Below, one piece after another: positions 1 to 12,839 of a stretch of DNA of 64,000 bases. Source of the stretch: Lineus longissimus (lineage: Eukaryota; Nemertea; Pilidiophora; Heteronemertea; Lineidae); assembly GCF_910592395.1 (NCBI RefSeq), contig NC_088313.1:15330437-15394436 (forward strand), in the 5' to 3' direction. How positions within the stretch are numbered: the first letter of the stretch is position 1; each line of letters starts with the position of its first letter. The position numbers and the translations under genes are program-made. Under the pieces are notes generated by a model that made no database searches, was not told the DNA's origin, and was given only the letters and a program-made list of their open reading frames with translations.

Positions 1-1963
1 TGATAAGATTTTGAGGCATCAAAATGGAAGACTAACTCATTTGCTTTGCAGACAATCTAGTGTATAGAAGTTACCCCACTCTCAGTTGCTTTGGTTACAT
101 GAATTGGTGGCTATTCCAGAAAACTCCTGCTTCAACCTTTTTTGCACAATTGGGGAAGTTACACCACTCAAGTTGCTTCAGCTACATGAATTGGTGGCAA
201 TTCAAGAAACTTTTATCAGCCTCTGCAATTTATTCATTGCTTTCTACATACTACTTATTAGGCAATCAGGTCGAGACGTTCTAAAGCAAAATCTGCAATG
301 GGTGAGCTATGATTTCTATTGGTTGGTGTTGTGTGGGTACCCTGGTTTGACATAACATGGCCCTCTCACAGATGTGGTGTTGCCGTTACAGACTGTCCCC
401 TCATTTGTTCCAGGAACCTTTCTCAACCTCCGCTACATGGCACTGCAGTTGCTATCTACAGTTGCTTTAATATCTAAACATGTGATTTTAACTTGTTCTA
501 TTGGTGTGACCTGAGGGACTGTAAATAGCTATGGTGAAAGATATCACCCGTCATACCCTGTAGGCACCATACTAGTAGTTAGTGTACCACCCTAAATGCT
601 TCTTTCAACAAAAACAGTCATCTCAGAATTGCTTGCTGCCCTGAGACTGTGATCTCTCTCCCCTCCCCTCTAAATGATGAAAAAAGACTGATGTATGACA
701 TAAACACTTTATTGTGAATAAAGCCAGAAGTTTAAAGAAGGTGACATTTTGGCTGGAAATGGCTGACCCCCTCCCAGATGAAAAAATTACATCCCTCATT
801 GCATCAAGTAATTTAGATATGATCCCCAACTCCTCTTGCTATGTTAGCATGAAAGGTCTGAATTTTAGATGGGTAGATGAGTGAACTTATTGATGTTCTG
901 TTTCAATAGACCCTTGATAGTTTTCACTGTGTCATATTTGACCAATTCTCACATTAAACCTTTTGCACGCCTTTGTATCAGGTTATGAATAGTGACTTGC
1001 TGTCCTTCTGCTTTATTCAATACTTTAAATAGATTTCTAATTCCCTAAAGCTGGTAGCATACAGAGTTAACTGTCTACAAGATGATGTCGTGGATGTTAT
1101 AAAATCCACTTTAGATAGAAAGCAAACATTTTTTTAGTTATCATCAGTGGCATTGTTTCGTCTTAATCTTAGATTTTGAATGTCGCTTTCTGTGAATTGA
1201 TATGAAAAGCAATTGTGTTCACTTCTTAATGCGATCCCGTCCTGTTGCAGCTTCTCTAAGCACCGTCCCAGAGGTCAGAGCTTAAAAGTGAATCAATGCT
1301 AATGGTTCGTCTTTTGTTAGATTTGGGATAACAGGTTAAAGCTTGGTATAGGATTTATGTGACACCAGTCATCACTCCCTAATCAACTGTTCCAAAATAT
1401 ACTGATTGTGAATTTATACATTTCATGTCATATCCATTGGGGTTGTTTTTTAACTACATCAGTGTGTACAAGCGTACAGTGCTACACAAAGTAGAATTGG
1501 TATAAGGTGTTCCTATTTCAAATTTTGGTGGTAGACTTGAGTAAATCATGGGAGCAGTGGTTGAAAACTGGTGGAGACCCTTCCTCAAAATGTCGCTCCG
1601 TTCATTTTGAGAATTTGCTTTTTTCAATATCAGTCATTATCCTTGCATTCCCCAGTATACTCTGGTGGTTGGTCAACGAAGTATGCCCTCTTTTCTTTAC
1701 CTTTCCAATTATATATATTTATTATCAGTAATTCAGCACTTTTTGCATATCATGCTACACGATTCATTGATATCTTTAGTTTGGTTACGAACGAATCATA
1801 TTTCCATTCAAAAATAATCTGAACATTTTGTAACTTTTGCAAAAAACTCTGCTTTTCTTAATGTTTCATATTTTGTAAAATCCTAGTGTGTGTCAGCAAT
1901 ATCAAATGCTGCAATTATTGCTTTAAACTTTTCTAACCACTTGAATGATTTTGTTTCTTTCAG
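1..1963. other. Gene-poor stretch upstream of an isolated terminal exon
   Basis: I found no exon here that I can support. The only local structure is a pair of related segments near 84-117 and 173-206, each carrying a TACATGAATTGGTGG core about 89 bp apart, which suggests a small local duplication. The stretch is presumably intron of the gene whose last exon starts at 1964. Short open frames are present but have no recognisable domain and no good splice signals. Confidence 0.4.
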
Positions 1964-2032
1964 AATTATCAGGGGGTCACCACCCATAGAACACGGTCAG
2001 GTGCCAGAAAGAAGCCAGACCTAGAAAAATGA
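1964..2032 (+). CDS. Probable terminal coding exon of an unidentified gene (partial)
   Basis: A good 3' splice site (TTGTTTCTTTCAG) ends at 1963 and is followed by 22 codons and a TGA at 2030-2032. The tail reads NYQGVTTHRTRSG followed by a basic ARKKPDLEK end. An AATAAA sits at 2315-2320, about 280 bp further on, as expected for a 3' UTR. The short basic C-terminus does not let me name the protein, and upstream exons were not found in the window, so the exon is inferred from splice signal, frame and poly(A) context. It could be a chance match. Confidence 0.4.
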   Translation, partial: NYQGVTTHRTRSGARKKPDLEK

Positions 2033-2314
2033 TGCTGCTTCTCTGGAAGATGGATCACTATGGCAACGACCTGGATAATGACTTATGATGAATTGGATTT
2101 GGACTGATGATGAATAGATGGTTGGATAATCGCCAACCTTGAAGTGGACATTGTTGTTGTTGTGAAGATAGTGTTCAAGAATTGTGATAAAATTAATGAA
2201 TATGCTGTTACTAGTGGTTGCTATGCTCAATGCTGTTACTATGGTAACTTGATGTTGCCATGGTTTAACTCTCGTTCACAGTCTAATGGTGCATAACTAT
2301 GGGAACAGTTGAAT

Positions 2315-2320
2315 AATAAA
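2315..2320 (+). terminator. Candidate poly(A) signal AATAAA after the terminal exon
   Basis: A canonical AATAAA lies about 280 bp after the candidate stop codon at 2030-2032 and would close that 3' UTR. A second AATAAA near 6540 could mark a longer transcript. Confidence 0.35.
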
Positions 2321-5300
2321 AAAAGAGTTGAATTAGTATCAACTAAATTAACGTGTAGGTGGTCTTTCGAGATATAGTTTGGACAAAATTTCCAGAAAGG
2401 TTATACAAATGCTTATTAACATTGATGATATATCAGTTCTAGCATATATGAGTTGTTAAAACAAAGAGAGATGGCAGAATACACAGCTCACACATGTAGT
2501 TATATTCTTTGGAGAGAAAAATGCACTTTTAGTCCTTAGTAGCTATATCTTGTTGAGATGGAGCAAAGACAATGCCTTTATCCCTTGGTCTTACAAAGAC
2601 TAATGAATAGCTGTCATCCATACGATCATTATTCTTCAGAATCTCAGGAATCACAGTTGATAACTTTGTTAACAATTCGGTAAGGTATTTCCATGTATAA
2701 AATGTCTTTTTGTTTGGTCAAGGGATTCTCAAAATAACAATCGCTGACAACATAAAGCTAATGGCATAATGTAAACATCAATACTGCACTCTAAACACCC
2801 AAATTTGTGTGTGCGATTTTTTTCACTGATTTTACGAATAACCCAGATTCCCCCTGCGAACAGCAAATATGAATAGGCACAAAAATCTGGCGGTTTACAG
2901 TATTAGGTAGGCTCTTGTAACAATGTATGTTATAAAGTGTGTGTGGTGTTGATTGCTTTAATAAGCCATGTCTTCCAAGAGAAAATGTGTCGGTCACTTA
3001 CTGTTGTGCGACGGCATTGCAGTCGATCTTCTAACACTGAGCTTCAGTGGGCCAAATCGACCAAATTGAGAAATATTTGAATCTTTTGGCGCTAAAGGGG
3101 TTAAGCAAGAACATAAATGCAAATGTATTGGGACTAGAAGTATTCATCACCTGAGTATCATTATCAACTTGTGGAACTCATTGTCATTTTTGCCCACATG
3201 GCTGGATCACATTTGTAAATGCTTTGTAAATATTGTCTTGTTTTCCAGTGAATATCTACTGTACAGATTTACATATCGCAGGGTAAAGGTCAACTTACTG
3301 CTGCATATACATGGATCCAGTATAGTTTTAAAATATGTATTATCACATATGCACTCTTCTGCTCTTCTGTGACTCAAAATGCAAAATCTCATATTCATCG
3401 TAAAGCAGTTTTTTGTTCACCCTCCCGATGAATTATGCTAGGTTCTGATTGTTTTTGTTTGAAAGAGTATTGGCTGGGCACAGGGGCACTTGGGTACTCA
3501 TTGGAGATTTCTTGGTAGAGTCTCAGATTGAGTCAGCGAGTGTCTTTGCCGGTGATGTTCTGACATTTTAAAAACTCTGCATGGAACTCTTTTATGAAAT
3601 TTGCTTGTGGATCTCTTTATTCTTTTGTGCCATGTCTAGAGCCTACTTAAATTCCTAAGCCTGCGCTGAGGTGTAAACTGTGATTTGCCTGAGGCCAGGA
3701 TGCTTAAACTTGTTACAAACTCAAAATGTTGGGTAAAATCTCTTGCTATTTATTTGTTTGAAATTCGCATGCTGAGCATGTACCAGTTTTGGTGAAATAT
3801 TTAAATCGTCCAGCTATCAGATAACGGATCTCAAAGATTGATTGAGGATTGATGATACCTAATTACTAAAAGTATTGAGGATACCTGCGATACGTTTTTA
3901 TGCAAAAGAGAAAGTCACTTTGTCTTCGATATTGTAGAATGTAATGTACAAGTGGCCGATTGACTTGTTCACAAGAGTCGGAAAAAAAGGTTTCTGCTTT
4001 ATGTATTCATTTTATTGCAAAATGTATTTCACACTGGTACTATTATTTTGTGTTGTATTTGCTTGTAATGTTTTTTCGTGTTAAATGTTTTAACTTGATT
4101 GCAAATTTCATGGAGTTATTTAGTAAAGTATACAGAGAATGCTGAATTCATTGGATTGTTAAGAATTGTATACATCTGTTCAAGGGGCCACCGCAGCTAT
4201 TTGTGGTGGTCACTCCCGACTTCATTAGTCTTTGTGAGATAAAAAGGAGGTTAAGATCGGCCCTGATTCCCGAGATTTAGAACGAGGGTGAATGTGGAGT
4301 TGGGTTTGGAAGGCATGACACACGTCAACGGTTGAGTCTGAGAGGTTTCTGGATCAAAGTCAGAAAGCACTTACTACTTGAAGATTTGAATCATTTTCCG
4401 CCCATAATGAATGGGGCTACTCCACTGAAACTGATGTAAAGGTCAGGGACAAAAAGGGAATCACCGAGGAGTCTGGGTTGCTCTTTACCCTCCCTGGACT
4501 TAGAGCCACCATTGTAGTTGAGGTGGCTCCTTATTGATGTTACTTTGAATCGATGTAAAGTAGGCAAAAGTAGTGAGGAAACTGTTTCTCTTCCATAGAA
4601 TTATAGAGGAGCTAATGCATTTATTTAAGCTTTGTCAGATGTTCTCTGCACACCTTGGGATAACTGCCAGTTTGTTTTCATTGTGTGTTGTCAAGGAGGA
4701 AACCGGAAGCCCGTGTAACGTCATTCGCAGGCCAAGAACCGTATCCAGTAATTGGTCAGTAGGACATCTTTGACGACTAATTTTTTTGAACATGTAAAGT
4801 AATTGTGGAAATGACTTCTTTTTACTCTCCTATGACAAGGTAACCATAACATCTGTGGTTTAGAATCTCTTGACGCCCCATATAAATGTCTCGTATATGC
4901 ACTTCCGGTATCTTCCTTGGTGTGTCGTAGAACTGAGTTTAGATGACCCTATAGCAGTTTGGTTGTAAGATTATTTGGAGGTGTAGGTGTAGAAGCAGTT
5001 TTTTACTTACGTGGACAAGGTTCTCCAAAACATAGGTGCAGGTAGGAACAACTTGTATTTGCAACAATTCTCTTCTTTTATTGCTTTGATTTGAATGCCT
5101 GAAGAGGCATGTGATTTACTTCAGTGTAAGATGGTGGACGATGTATTGTATACCATATACCAGTAACATCTAATTTGACTTTGGTTTGCATACATTTTGG
5201 TGGGTTTGTGTTGACAGTTTATATATTATGAAATAACTTACTGAAACATACAAATACAAGTATAGAGCTCAATTAAATTATGATATTATTATAACAAATG

Positions 5301-6646
5301 GTGCGGAGTCCTCAATAAGACTATCCTCCTGTTAGCACTGCTGCATAGAAAAGAATCACTTTTAAATGTCACATTATAACTTTGTCTACTTTCATTGACA
5401 CATGCCACAGTAATGTTTTAAATTCACAACGAGCTTGGATGTTTTTTAAAAACTTCCAAGCTCGTTGTGAATTTAAAACAAACTTGTTTCACACAAATTT
5501 GCTGCTCACTTGTTACCCAGATAGGTTCCGTCCAAATTGACTTGATTCTGTTAACTTTCAATATTGAATGATAAGAAAAAGAGCGAAAACCTCATAAATT
5601 TCCGCAACCATTTGAAGAAGCTTGTTGCTACAGTGGTGCAGTCAGTCTAAGAGAGTTTTGCATCATCGCAAAGCCAGTCTTCCTTGTTTCGCAAACTCTT
5701 TGTATCGTAGCTTGTCCACAAAAGCCGAGTAATATCAGCAAGCACATTGGATATTTATGCTGAATTTTCAGATGCGTTTTCGGCTTTTCTTATAGTAACC
5801 TGCAAGGGTATTCGTGCACTGTCACAATATGAGCGCTTTATGTAGGCCCAACTTTGCCTCTTTTTAGATGAGTGCCCCCAGTGGTGTTCTTTTGTTGGGA
5901 AACAAAGTTTCCAATTTGTAGGGTCAGCCTTCACTTGACCTTTCCCACATCACGTCAGCTGTGAGGTCGAAATCAACTGAGGCTGACCCCCCTTACATGT
6001 AGCTTGGTGACTTTTGCAAATTGTCATATACTTAGGCAGGCGCTTCTCTTTGTAAGGTATGAACCTCAACTTATTAGACATATCTAAACTAACTTGGTCT
6101 TACAATCATCTTTTACAATTGTCTTTTATGACACATTTATAAGCCAAATTTACATTGTCACCAGATTGGGTCAATGTGGGGAGTTTGAAAGATCCGCTGT
6201 GTCCCTTTTCTTGATGTATATAATTATATCGGTGCTCCATGATATTTATACAGTCCACAAATAGAGGCAAAGGTCACATGATAGGTCAAAGTAACCCCTC
6301 AATGAGATGTCCACTTAAGTGTACAAGTCATCCGCATTGTAATGCACATCGGTGGACAATTGATTTGTGCACATGGGTGGTCTACTGCGTTGACCTTTTG
6401 TTTCTATTTTGGTGTAAGCTCATAGATCAGTGTGTATGTGATGAGTGTGTAATGATGTGTGGCCTCCAGTCGGAGTTTGTAAATATGTTCAAATGTAATA
6501 TTTTCACTATGATATTTTGTAAAAATCTGAATTTGATGCAATAAATCTATGCAGCTTATTTCTTTCTGTTTGGTTTTTCACTAAAGTTAACAGCACACAA
6601 CAAGCAGAGGTAAAACGACATTGTTTTGTGTCATTTAGCTTCCCCA
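2321..6646. other. 4.3 kb without a supportable gene
   Basis: No exon with paired splice sites and a recognisable protein was found on either strand. The sequence is A+T-rich with many stops. It contains a strong hairpin at 5415-5479, listed separately, and a segment near 3040-3105 (GGCGCTAAAGGGGTTAA) that resembles a segment near 63280 and may be a dispersed repeat. It may be an extended 3' UTR of the gene ending at 2032 or simple intergenic DNA. Confidence 0.4.
5415..5479. repeat. Perfect 25-bp inverted repeat (hairpin)
   Basis: The left arm 5415-5439 starts GTTTTAAATTCACAACGAGC, and the right arm 5455-5479 is its exact reverse complement. The 15-nt loop is T/A-rich. No flanking duplication is clear. 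It could be a tiny foldback MITE remnant or a transcribed stem-loop. Confidence 0.75.
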
Positions 6647-6654
6647 GTTTGGTG

Positions 6655-7687
6655 GGTTACGGCCCATTTCGCCTACTCCCATTTCGCCTACAAAATGTGG
6701 TCATTTCGCCTACAACCCATTTCGTCTACTCCCATTTCGCCTAATTCCCATTTCGCCTACAACCCATTTCGCCTACTTCTCATTTCGCCTAAACCCATTT
6801 TGCCTACTTCCAATTTCGCCTACTTCCTATTTCGCCTACTTCCCATTTTGCCTGCTGTAGTATGGTTTGCCCAGATAGTGGTACTATAAAACTTTGTGGA
6901 TAATGTGTAAATATTTTAAGTGGGTGTCTACTAAGAAAAGGTGGGGTCCGATAGAAGTAGTTTCAAATTATAGCAGTTAAGGTGAAGATAAATGAGATTT
7001 CTAAAGCATTATTCTTTGCATACTTGTGCTCTCTTTAGATAAACAATACAGCCATTTAACAAGTTTCTTATTATTAATAAGTAACTTGTTAATGCCTGGC
7101 TATAACCTTTTACAATAGGGAGCACGCTTCTGAGCACCCCGTACACTCTGTTGCTATCACCTTCATTGTCCCCATTCTTGATGCGGTAGAGACCTGGGCC
7201 CAGCAAAAAGGCAGGGACACTTTTTTGGCCCACTCTGTAGTAGGTATACATGCTTCCCGAAATTGGTGGCTTGCATTGGAACTAATTTTTTCCCCCTTGT
7301 CCGTCATCAAAGGCATTCCACCATGAGGCCTGGTTTCCCCTTATGACATCATTATTTCGGACACTCAGCGCCCCATTTCTGGAAAGGTGTATACGCCTGC
7401 CCCATACCCATATACAGGACCTATAAAATGTCCAAAAATGCCTAAGAAATATGCCTTAATATCACATAGTACTACTAATAGTAGGCGAAATGGGAAGTAG
7501 GCAAAATGGGAAGTAGGCGAAATGGGAAGTAGGCAAAATGGGTTTAGGCAAAATGAGAAGTAGGCAAAATGGGTTGTAGGCAAAATGGGAGTAGGCGAAA
7601 TGGGTGTAGGCGAAATAAGAGTAGGCAAAATGGGTGTAGGCGAAGTGGGTGTAGGCGAAATGAGAGTAGGCGAAATGGGATGACACC
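6655..7687. mobile_element. Foldback transposon with tandem-repeat arms and 8-bp TSD
   Basis: The left arm (about 6664-6855) is a run of 14-17 bp units with the core CCCATTTCGCCTAC. The right arm (about 7480-7680) carries the same core in reverse complement (GTAGGCGAAATGGG), so the two arms can pair. The outer ends are GGTTACGGCCC on the left and GGTGTCATCCC (reverse complement) on the right. The octamer GTTTGGTG occurs directly before the element (6647-6654) and directly after it (7688-7695), a convincing target site duplication. The roughly 620-bp centre has no transposase-like ORF, so the element is non-autonomous. The architecture is that of sea-urchin TU and Drosophila FB elements; family membership is not established. 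Confidence 0.75.
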
Positions 7688-7695
7688 GTTTGGTG

Positions 7696-8420
7696 CAATA
7701 CAGTTGTCCCCAACTTCAAGAGACACACTGTCCTCAACATGGCTAGATGGAAGCACTCCATCACCAGCATGGCCCAGTTGTCCCCAGCTTGGATGAGACA
7801 CCCACTACTCAACGTGGCAAGATGGAAGCGTTCCATTACCAGCATGGCCCAGTTTTCCCCAGCTTGAATGAGACACACTATCCTGAACATGGCTAGATGG
7901 AAGCGTTCCATCACCAGCATGGCCCAGTTGTCCCCAGCATGGATAAGAAGACACACTATCCTGAACATGGCAAGATGGAAGTGTTCCATCGCCAGCATCT
8001 CCTCAGCAAGGATGAGACAGACTGTCCTCAGCATGGCAAGATGGAAGTGTTCCATCACCAGCATCTCCTCAGCAAGGATGAGACAGACTGTCCTCAACAT
8101 GGCAAGATGGAAGTGTTCCATCACCAGCATCTCCTCAGCAAGGATAAGACAGACTGTCCTCAACATGGCAAGACGGAAGTGTTCCATCACCAGCATGGCC
8201 CAGTTGTCCCCAGCTTGGATGAGACACCCTCTCCTCAACATGGCCAGATGGAAGCGTTCCATTACCAGTATGTCCCCAACAAGGATGAGACAGACTGTCC
8301 TCAACATGGCAAGATGGAAGCGTTCCATAACCAGCATGTCCTCAGCATGGATAAGACACGCTCTCCTCAACATAGAACCAGTAGGAAATGTTCCATCACC
8401 AGCATGGCGATACTGGGCGC
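7696..8420. repeat. 66/75-bp satellite array, orientation A
   Basis: About ten units follow directly on the foldback element. A typical unit holds GGAAGCGTTCCATCACCAGC, then a CCCAGTTGTCCCCAGC segment, then ATGAGACACACTGTCCTCAA. Full units are about 75 bp; units with a short middle (CATCTCCTCAGCAAGGATGA) are 66 bp, as between 8031 and 8097. Both lengths divide by three, so long open frames run through the array on both strands. I read those frames as by-products of the repeat length, not as genes. Confidence 0.85.
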
Positions 8421-9180
8421 GGGTCTACTGGTCTTCGGTGTGTGCAGGATAAGAACACAATCGTATTCTCACAAATGTCTTTATGTATTTCCATCAAAGC
8501 TTCATTGCTTGATTGTTTGATTGGTAGTGGTACAACTGCAAAATACAAATATCAAAACAATGTCATACAAATTTGTCAACATATTCTAACAGAGGGGATG
8601 AAACCCTGCAAACAAACTCTTGAAACCAAATACACCAACGAATGAGGACAAGTCGGAGGTGCCACACCCAAACCAATTGTCGGATTTCTCAAAAGGACTT
8701 CAACGGAAGTAGGCCTCCCCTGTTCTCGGACAGGAGGCAGGGCATGGGCTATGGCCTGAAATACACCACCAAAATAAGTAGGTATTGTTAGCTTTAATCT
8801 AGAGCATCATTAGCAAACCATTTTAACTCGGGTGTCGAAGGAGTTATAACACTAGCAGTAGAGGTCTTTAAAAGTTGAACGACGGGAGAGACAGTGCCAG
8901 TGGCCGTGGGCGACACGTCAACGCTTGCGCTTCAGTTCAGTCAGATTTAGTGGACATGCAAAGCATATTTCTCCGAGTCTGACTGACTTATTATATCTTG
9001 TGTTTCCTCATATACCCGCTTGCCAATTCATAAGCACATTAAAGCCGCCCTATACGGATAAAACATTATCATCGAAATTTGAGGACGTCTTCCTCCGGTA
9101 GCAGACGATGGCTTGCGCGTCTGGCGTTGTGGTCGTCGTTGGCCAATTATGTCTTCGCCGGACGTTTTGGCTTAAAACTG
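8421..9180. other. Unique spacer between satellite blocks
   Basis: About 760 bp without satellite units or a recognisable gene. It may be the remnant target sequence or the unique centre of the inverted satellite cluster. A degenerate unit resumes near 9190. Confidence 0.5.
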
Positions 9181-9600
9181 TCTTTGGACACGACAGGAAG
9201 CGCTCCATCACCAACATACACTCCGGACGCAGTGGAGCGGCCTCGTTCCTCGCCATAAGGAGACCAAGTTAGGATGACGCAATGGGCTGCGCAGGGAGTC
9301 CATCACCAGCATAGCCCAGTTGTCCCCAGCATGGATGAGACACACAGTCCCCAACATGGCAAGATGGAAGGATTGCATCACCAGCATCGCCAAGTTGTCC
9401 CCAGCATGGATGAGGAATACTATTTTCTACATGGCCAGATGAAAGCGTTCCATGACCAGCTACAAGATATAGTTGACCCCAGCATGGATGTGTCAAATGA
9501 TCTTCAATACGCCCAGAGACGGAAGCACAACGTCCCAGTCATAGTGAGACACGATTGTCCCAATACAAACGCATTAATGAGACAGACTTTCCTTAGCATT
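9181..9600. repeat. Degenerate satellite units, orientation A
   Basis: Units related to the 75-bp satellite (CCATCACCAGCATAGCCCAG, TTGTCCCCAGCATGGATGAG) recur at about 9295-9500 with decaying similarity. The array switches to the opposite orientation near 9650. Confidence 0.65.
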
Positions 9601-9659
9601 GCCTGATGTAAGGACTTTGTCCCTAGCACGGTTCGATACAGTTGTCCCCAGAGCATTTT

Positions 9660-12560
9660 ATATCAGTACTGGGGGCAGTGTATCTCTTTCATGTTGAGGA
9701 CATCAATATCTAACTATGCTGCAGAAGGAACGCTCACATCTGGCCATGTTGAGGACAGTCAATACGTCTCATCCTTGCTGGGGACAGCTGTTTTATTTGC
9801 TCGAGGACGGATTCGTCCACTAGGTTGTGCTGTAGTCAGTGTGTCTCATCCAAACCAGGGGCGACTGTCCCTCGCCTTCATGGGGAGAAGCGTTCTTCCA
9901 CCGTGTTGTGCTGGGAGCAGTGTCTTTCATGAGTGCTGGGGACAACTGTGCCATGCTGGTGATGGAACGCTTCCATCTGGCAATGTGATGACTGTGCATC
10001 ACATCCATATACTCAAGACAACCGTAATCTCTCTGAGCTGAAGACTGAGCGCCAGGCCACGTTGAGGACAATGCGCCTCATCCATGCTTGGGCATCCAAG
10101 GTGGAGACAACGCTTCCACCTGGCCATGTGTCTCGCCATACTGAAGATGTGAAGATCTGGCGATGTTGATGACTGTGCATGTCATTCATATCCTCAAGAC
10201 AACCGTATCTCCCTAAGCAGAAGGCTGAGCGCCGGGCCACGTTGAGGACAATGCGCCTCATCCATGCTTGGGCATCCGAGGTGGAGATAACGCTTCCACC
10301 TGGCCATGTGTCTCGCCATGCTGAAGATGAAATGCTTCCATCTGACCAAGTTGAGAACAGTATACCTCCTCAATGCATGGACATCTAAGTTGGGGACATC
10401 ATGGTGAGTCGTACTGTCCACAGCATAACCAGATTGATGGCATTGTGTCTGGCAAGGCAACAAGTGTCTTTGTCTTGGCATCCCTAAATTGAAGACAAAG
10501 TATCAATCAGCGTGAAGACATTGTCATCGCCTAGGAACATTTTGTATCAGAGCAAGCTGAGAGCAGTGTATTTCATGCATGCTGATCGTGTGTCTATCTT
10601 TGCTGGGAACGGAGCGCTTCCATCTGGTCATGTTGAGGACAGTCAGCACGTCTCATCCATGCTACCGACAACAGTATTTTGCCTTTTCGGAGACCGATTC
10701 GTCCACCAGGTTGTGGTAAGGACCGAGTGTCTCATCCATACTGAGGACAACTGAATCTGGCCTTGCTGGGGTAAGTTTATCCACCTTGTGTCTTATCCAT
10801 TCCGGGGACACCATACTGAGGATAGTGCACTTCCATATGGTTTGGCCATGGATCGTGTGTCTCATCCATCCTGAGGACAACTGGGTCTTGCAATGCTGAA
10901 GATGGAGAGTTTCCAACAGGCCATTTTGAGGACAGTGTGTCTCATCCATGCTCGGAACAACTGAATCTGACAATGCTGGTAATGGAGCGCCTCCATATGG
11001 TTTTGCTATCGACAGTGCATCTCATCCATGCTGGGGACAGAACATTTCCATGTGGCTGTGGACAGTGTGCCACATCCATGCTAGAGACAACTGGACCTCG
11101 CCATGCTAGAGCGCTTCCATCTGGCCATGTTGAGGACAGTGTGTCTCATCCTCGCTGTTGATGACTGGGACATGCTGGTGATGGAACGCTTCCATCTAGC
11201 CATGTTGAGGACAGTGTGTCTCATCCTCGCTGTTGATGACTGGGCCATGCTGGTGATGGAACGCTTCCATCTGGCCATGTTCAGGAGAGGGTGTCTCATC
11301 CAAGCTGGGGACAACTGGGCCATGCTGGTGATGGAACGCTTCTATCTTGCCATGTTGAGGAGAGGGTGTCTCATCCTTGCTGGGGATATGCTGGGGATGG
11401 AACGCTTCCATCTTGCCATGTTCAGGATAGTGTGTCTCATCCATGCTTGCGACAACTGGGCCATGCTGGTGATGGAACGCTTCCATCTAGCCATGTTGAT
11501 GACTGTGTGTCTCATCCTTGCTGGCGACAACTGGGTCATGCTGGTGATGGAGCGCTTCCATCTAGTCATGTTGAGGACAGTGTGTCTCATCCTCGCTGTT
11601 GATGACTGGGCCTTGCTGGTGATGGAACGCTTCCATCTAGCCATGTTGAGGACAGTGTGTCTCATCCTCGCTTTTGATGACTAGGACATGCTGGTGATGG
11701 ATCGCTTCCATCTAGCCATGTTGAGGACAGTGTGTCTCATCCTCGCTGTTGATGACTGGGACATGCTGGTGACGGAACGCTTCCATCTAACCATGTTGAG
11801 GACTGTGTGTCTCATCCTCGCTGTTGATGACTGGGCCTTGCTGGTGATGGAACGCTTCCATCTAGCCATGTTGAGGACAGTGTGTCTCATCCTCGCTGTT
11901 GATGACTAGGACATGCTGGTAATGGATCACTTCCATCTGGCCATGTTGAGGAGAGAGTGTCTCATCCTTGCTGGGGATATGCTGGTGATGGAACGCTTCC
12001 ATCTAACCATGTTGAGGACTGTGTGTCTCATCCTCGCTGTTGATAACTAGGACATGCTGGTGATGGATCGCTTCCATCTGGCCATGTTGAGGACAGTATG
12101 TCTCATCCTCTCTGTTGATAACTAGGACATGCTGGTGATGGAATGCTTCCATCTAGCCATGTTGAGGACAGTATGTCTCATCCTCGCTGTTGATAACTAG
12201 GACATGCTGGTGATGGATCGCTTCCATCTAGCCATGTTGAGGACAGTATGTCTCATCCTCGCTGTTGATAACTAGGACATGCTGGTGATGGATCGCTTCC
12301 ATCTGGCCATGTTGAGGAGAGGGTGTCTCATCCTTGCTTGGGATATGCTGGTGATGGAATGCTTCCATCTAACCATGTTGAGGATAGTGTGTCTCATCCA
12401 AGCTGGGGACAACTTGGCCTTGCTGGTGATGGAGCGCTTCCATCTGACCTTGTTGAGGACAGTGTGCCTCATTCTTGCTGTTGATGACTGGGCCATGCTG
12501 GTGATGGAATGCTTCCATCTTGCCATGTTGAGGACTGTGTGTCTCATCCATGCTGGGGAC
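9660..12560. repeat. 75-bp satellite array, orientation B
   Basis: The same satellite is read here in reverse complement (CTGGTGATGGAACGCTTCCA, CCATGTTGAGGACAGTGTG, CTCATCC, GCTGGGGACAACTGGG). The part up to about 11090 is diverged and includes a direct duplication of roughly 170 bp (about 10040-10140 repeated at 10210-10310). From about 11100 the units are homogeneous at about 75 bp. A subgroup at about 11680-12290 carries CTGTTGATAACTAGGAC in place of the GGGGACAACTGGGCC segment, so several unit types are interleaved. Confidence 0.85.
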
Positions 12561-12565
12561 AACTC

Positions 12566-12834
12566 TCAAGGCTCCTCTGCATTCGCAGTGGCGGGACCAA
12601 AGCTATGGAATGAGCTTCCAAATAGTGTTCGTGGCCAGAGTACCCTGGGTCGTTTTAAAACTGCACTAAAAACTCATATTTTTAAGAAATTCTTTTGAAT
12701 CCTTTGCACGTTTTCTTTAGTAATAACTTTTATTCTATCATGTATTAATGTTATGTTTTATTATAAATTGTAAAGCGCTTAGAAGTTTTAACAACGTTAA
12801 GCGCTATAAAAATGCTTTTAATAATAATAATAAT
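12566..12834 (+). mobile_element. 5'-truncated LINE fragment inserted in the satellite
   Basis: The segment encodes the extreme C-terminus typical of CR1/L2-like reverse transcriptase ORFs (AFAVAGPKLWNELPNSVRG, then FKTALKTHIFKKFF and a stop at 12696-12698). It continues into a short 3' UTR with paired GCGCTT/AGCGCTATAAAAATG motifs and ends in (AAT)n. AACTC occurs before it (12561-12565) and after it (12835-12839), and the satellite unit resumes in register after the second copy, so this is a clean insertion with a short target duplication. The element is far too short to be active. Confidence 0.85.
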
Positions 12835-12839
12835 AACTC

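Noticed and set aside
7462-8520. Long open frames on both strands (up to 303 codons) with 22-25 residue repeats
   Set aside because: They follow from satellite units of 66/75 bp being multiples of three. Several frames on both strands are open at once and there is no start, splice or domain evidence.
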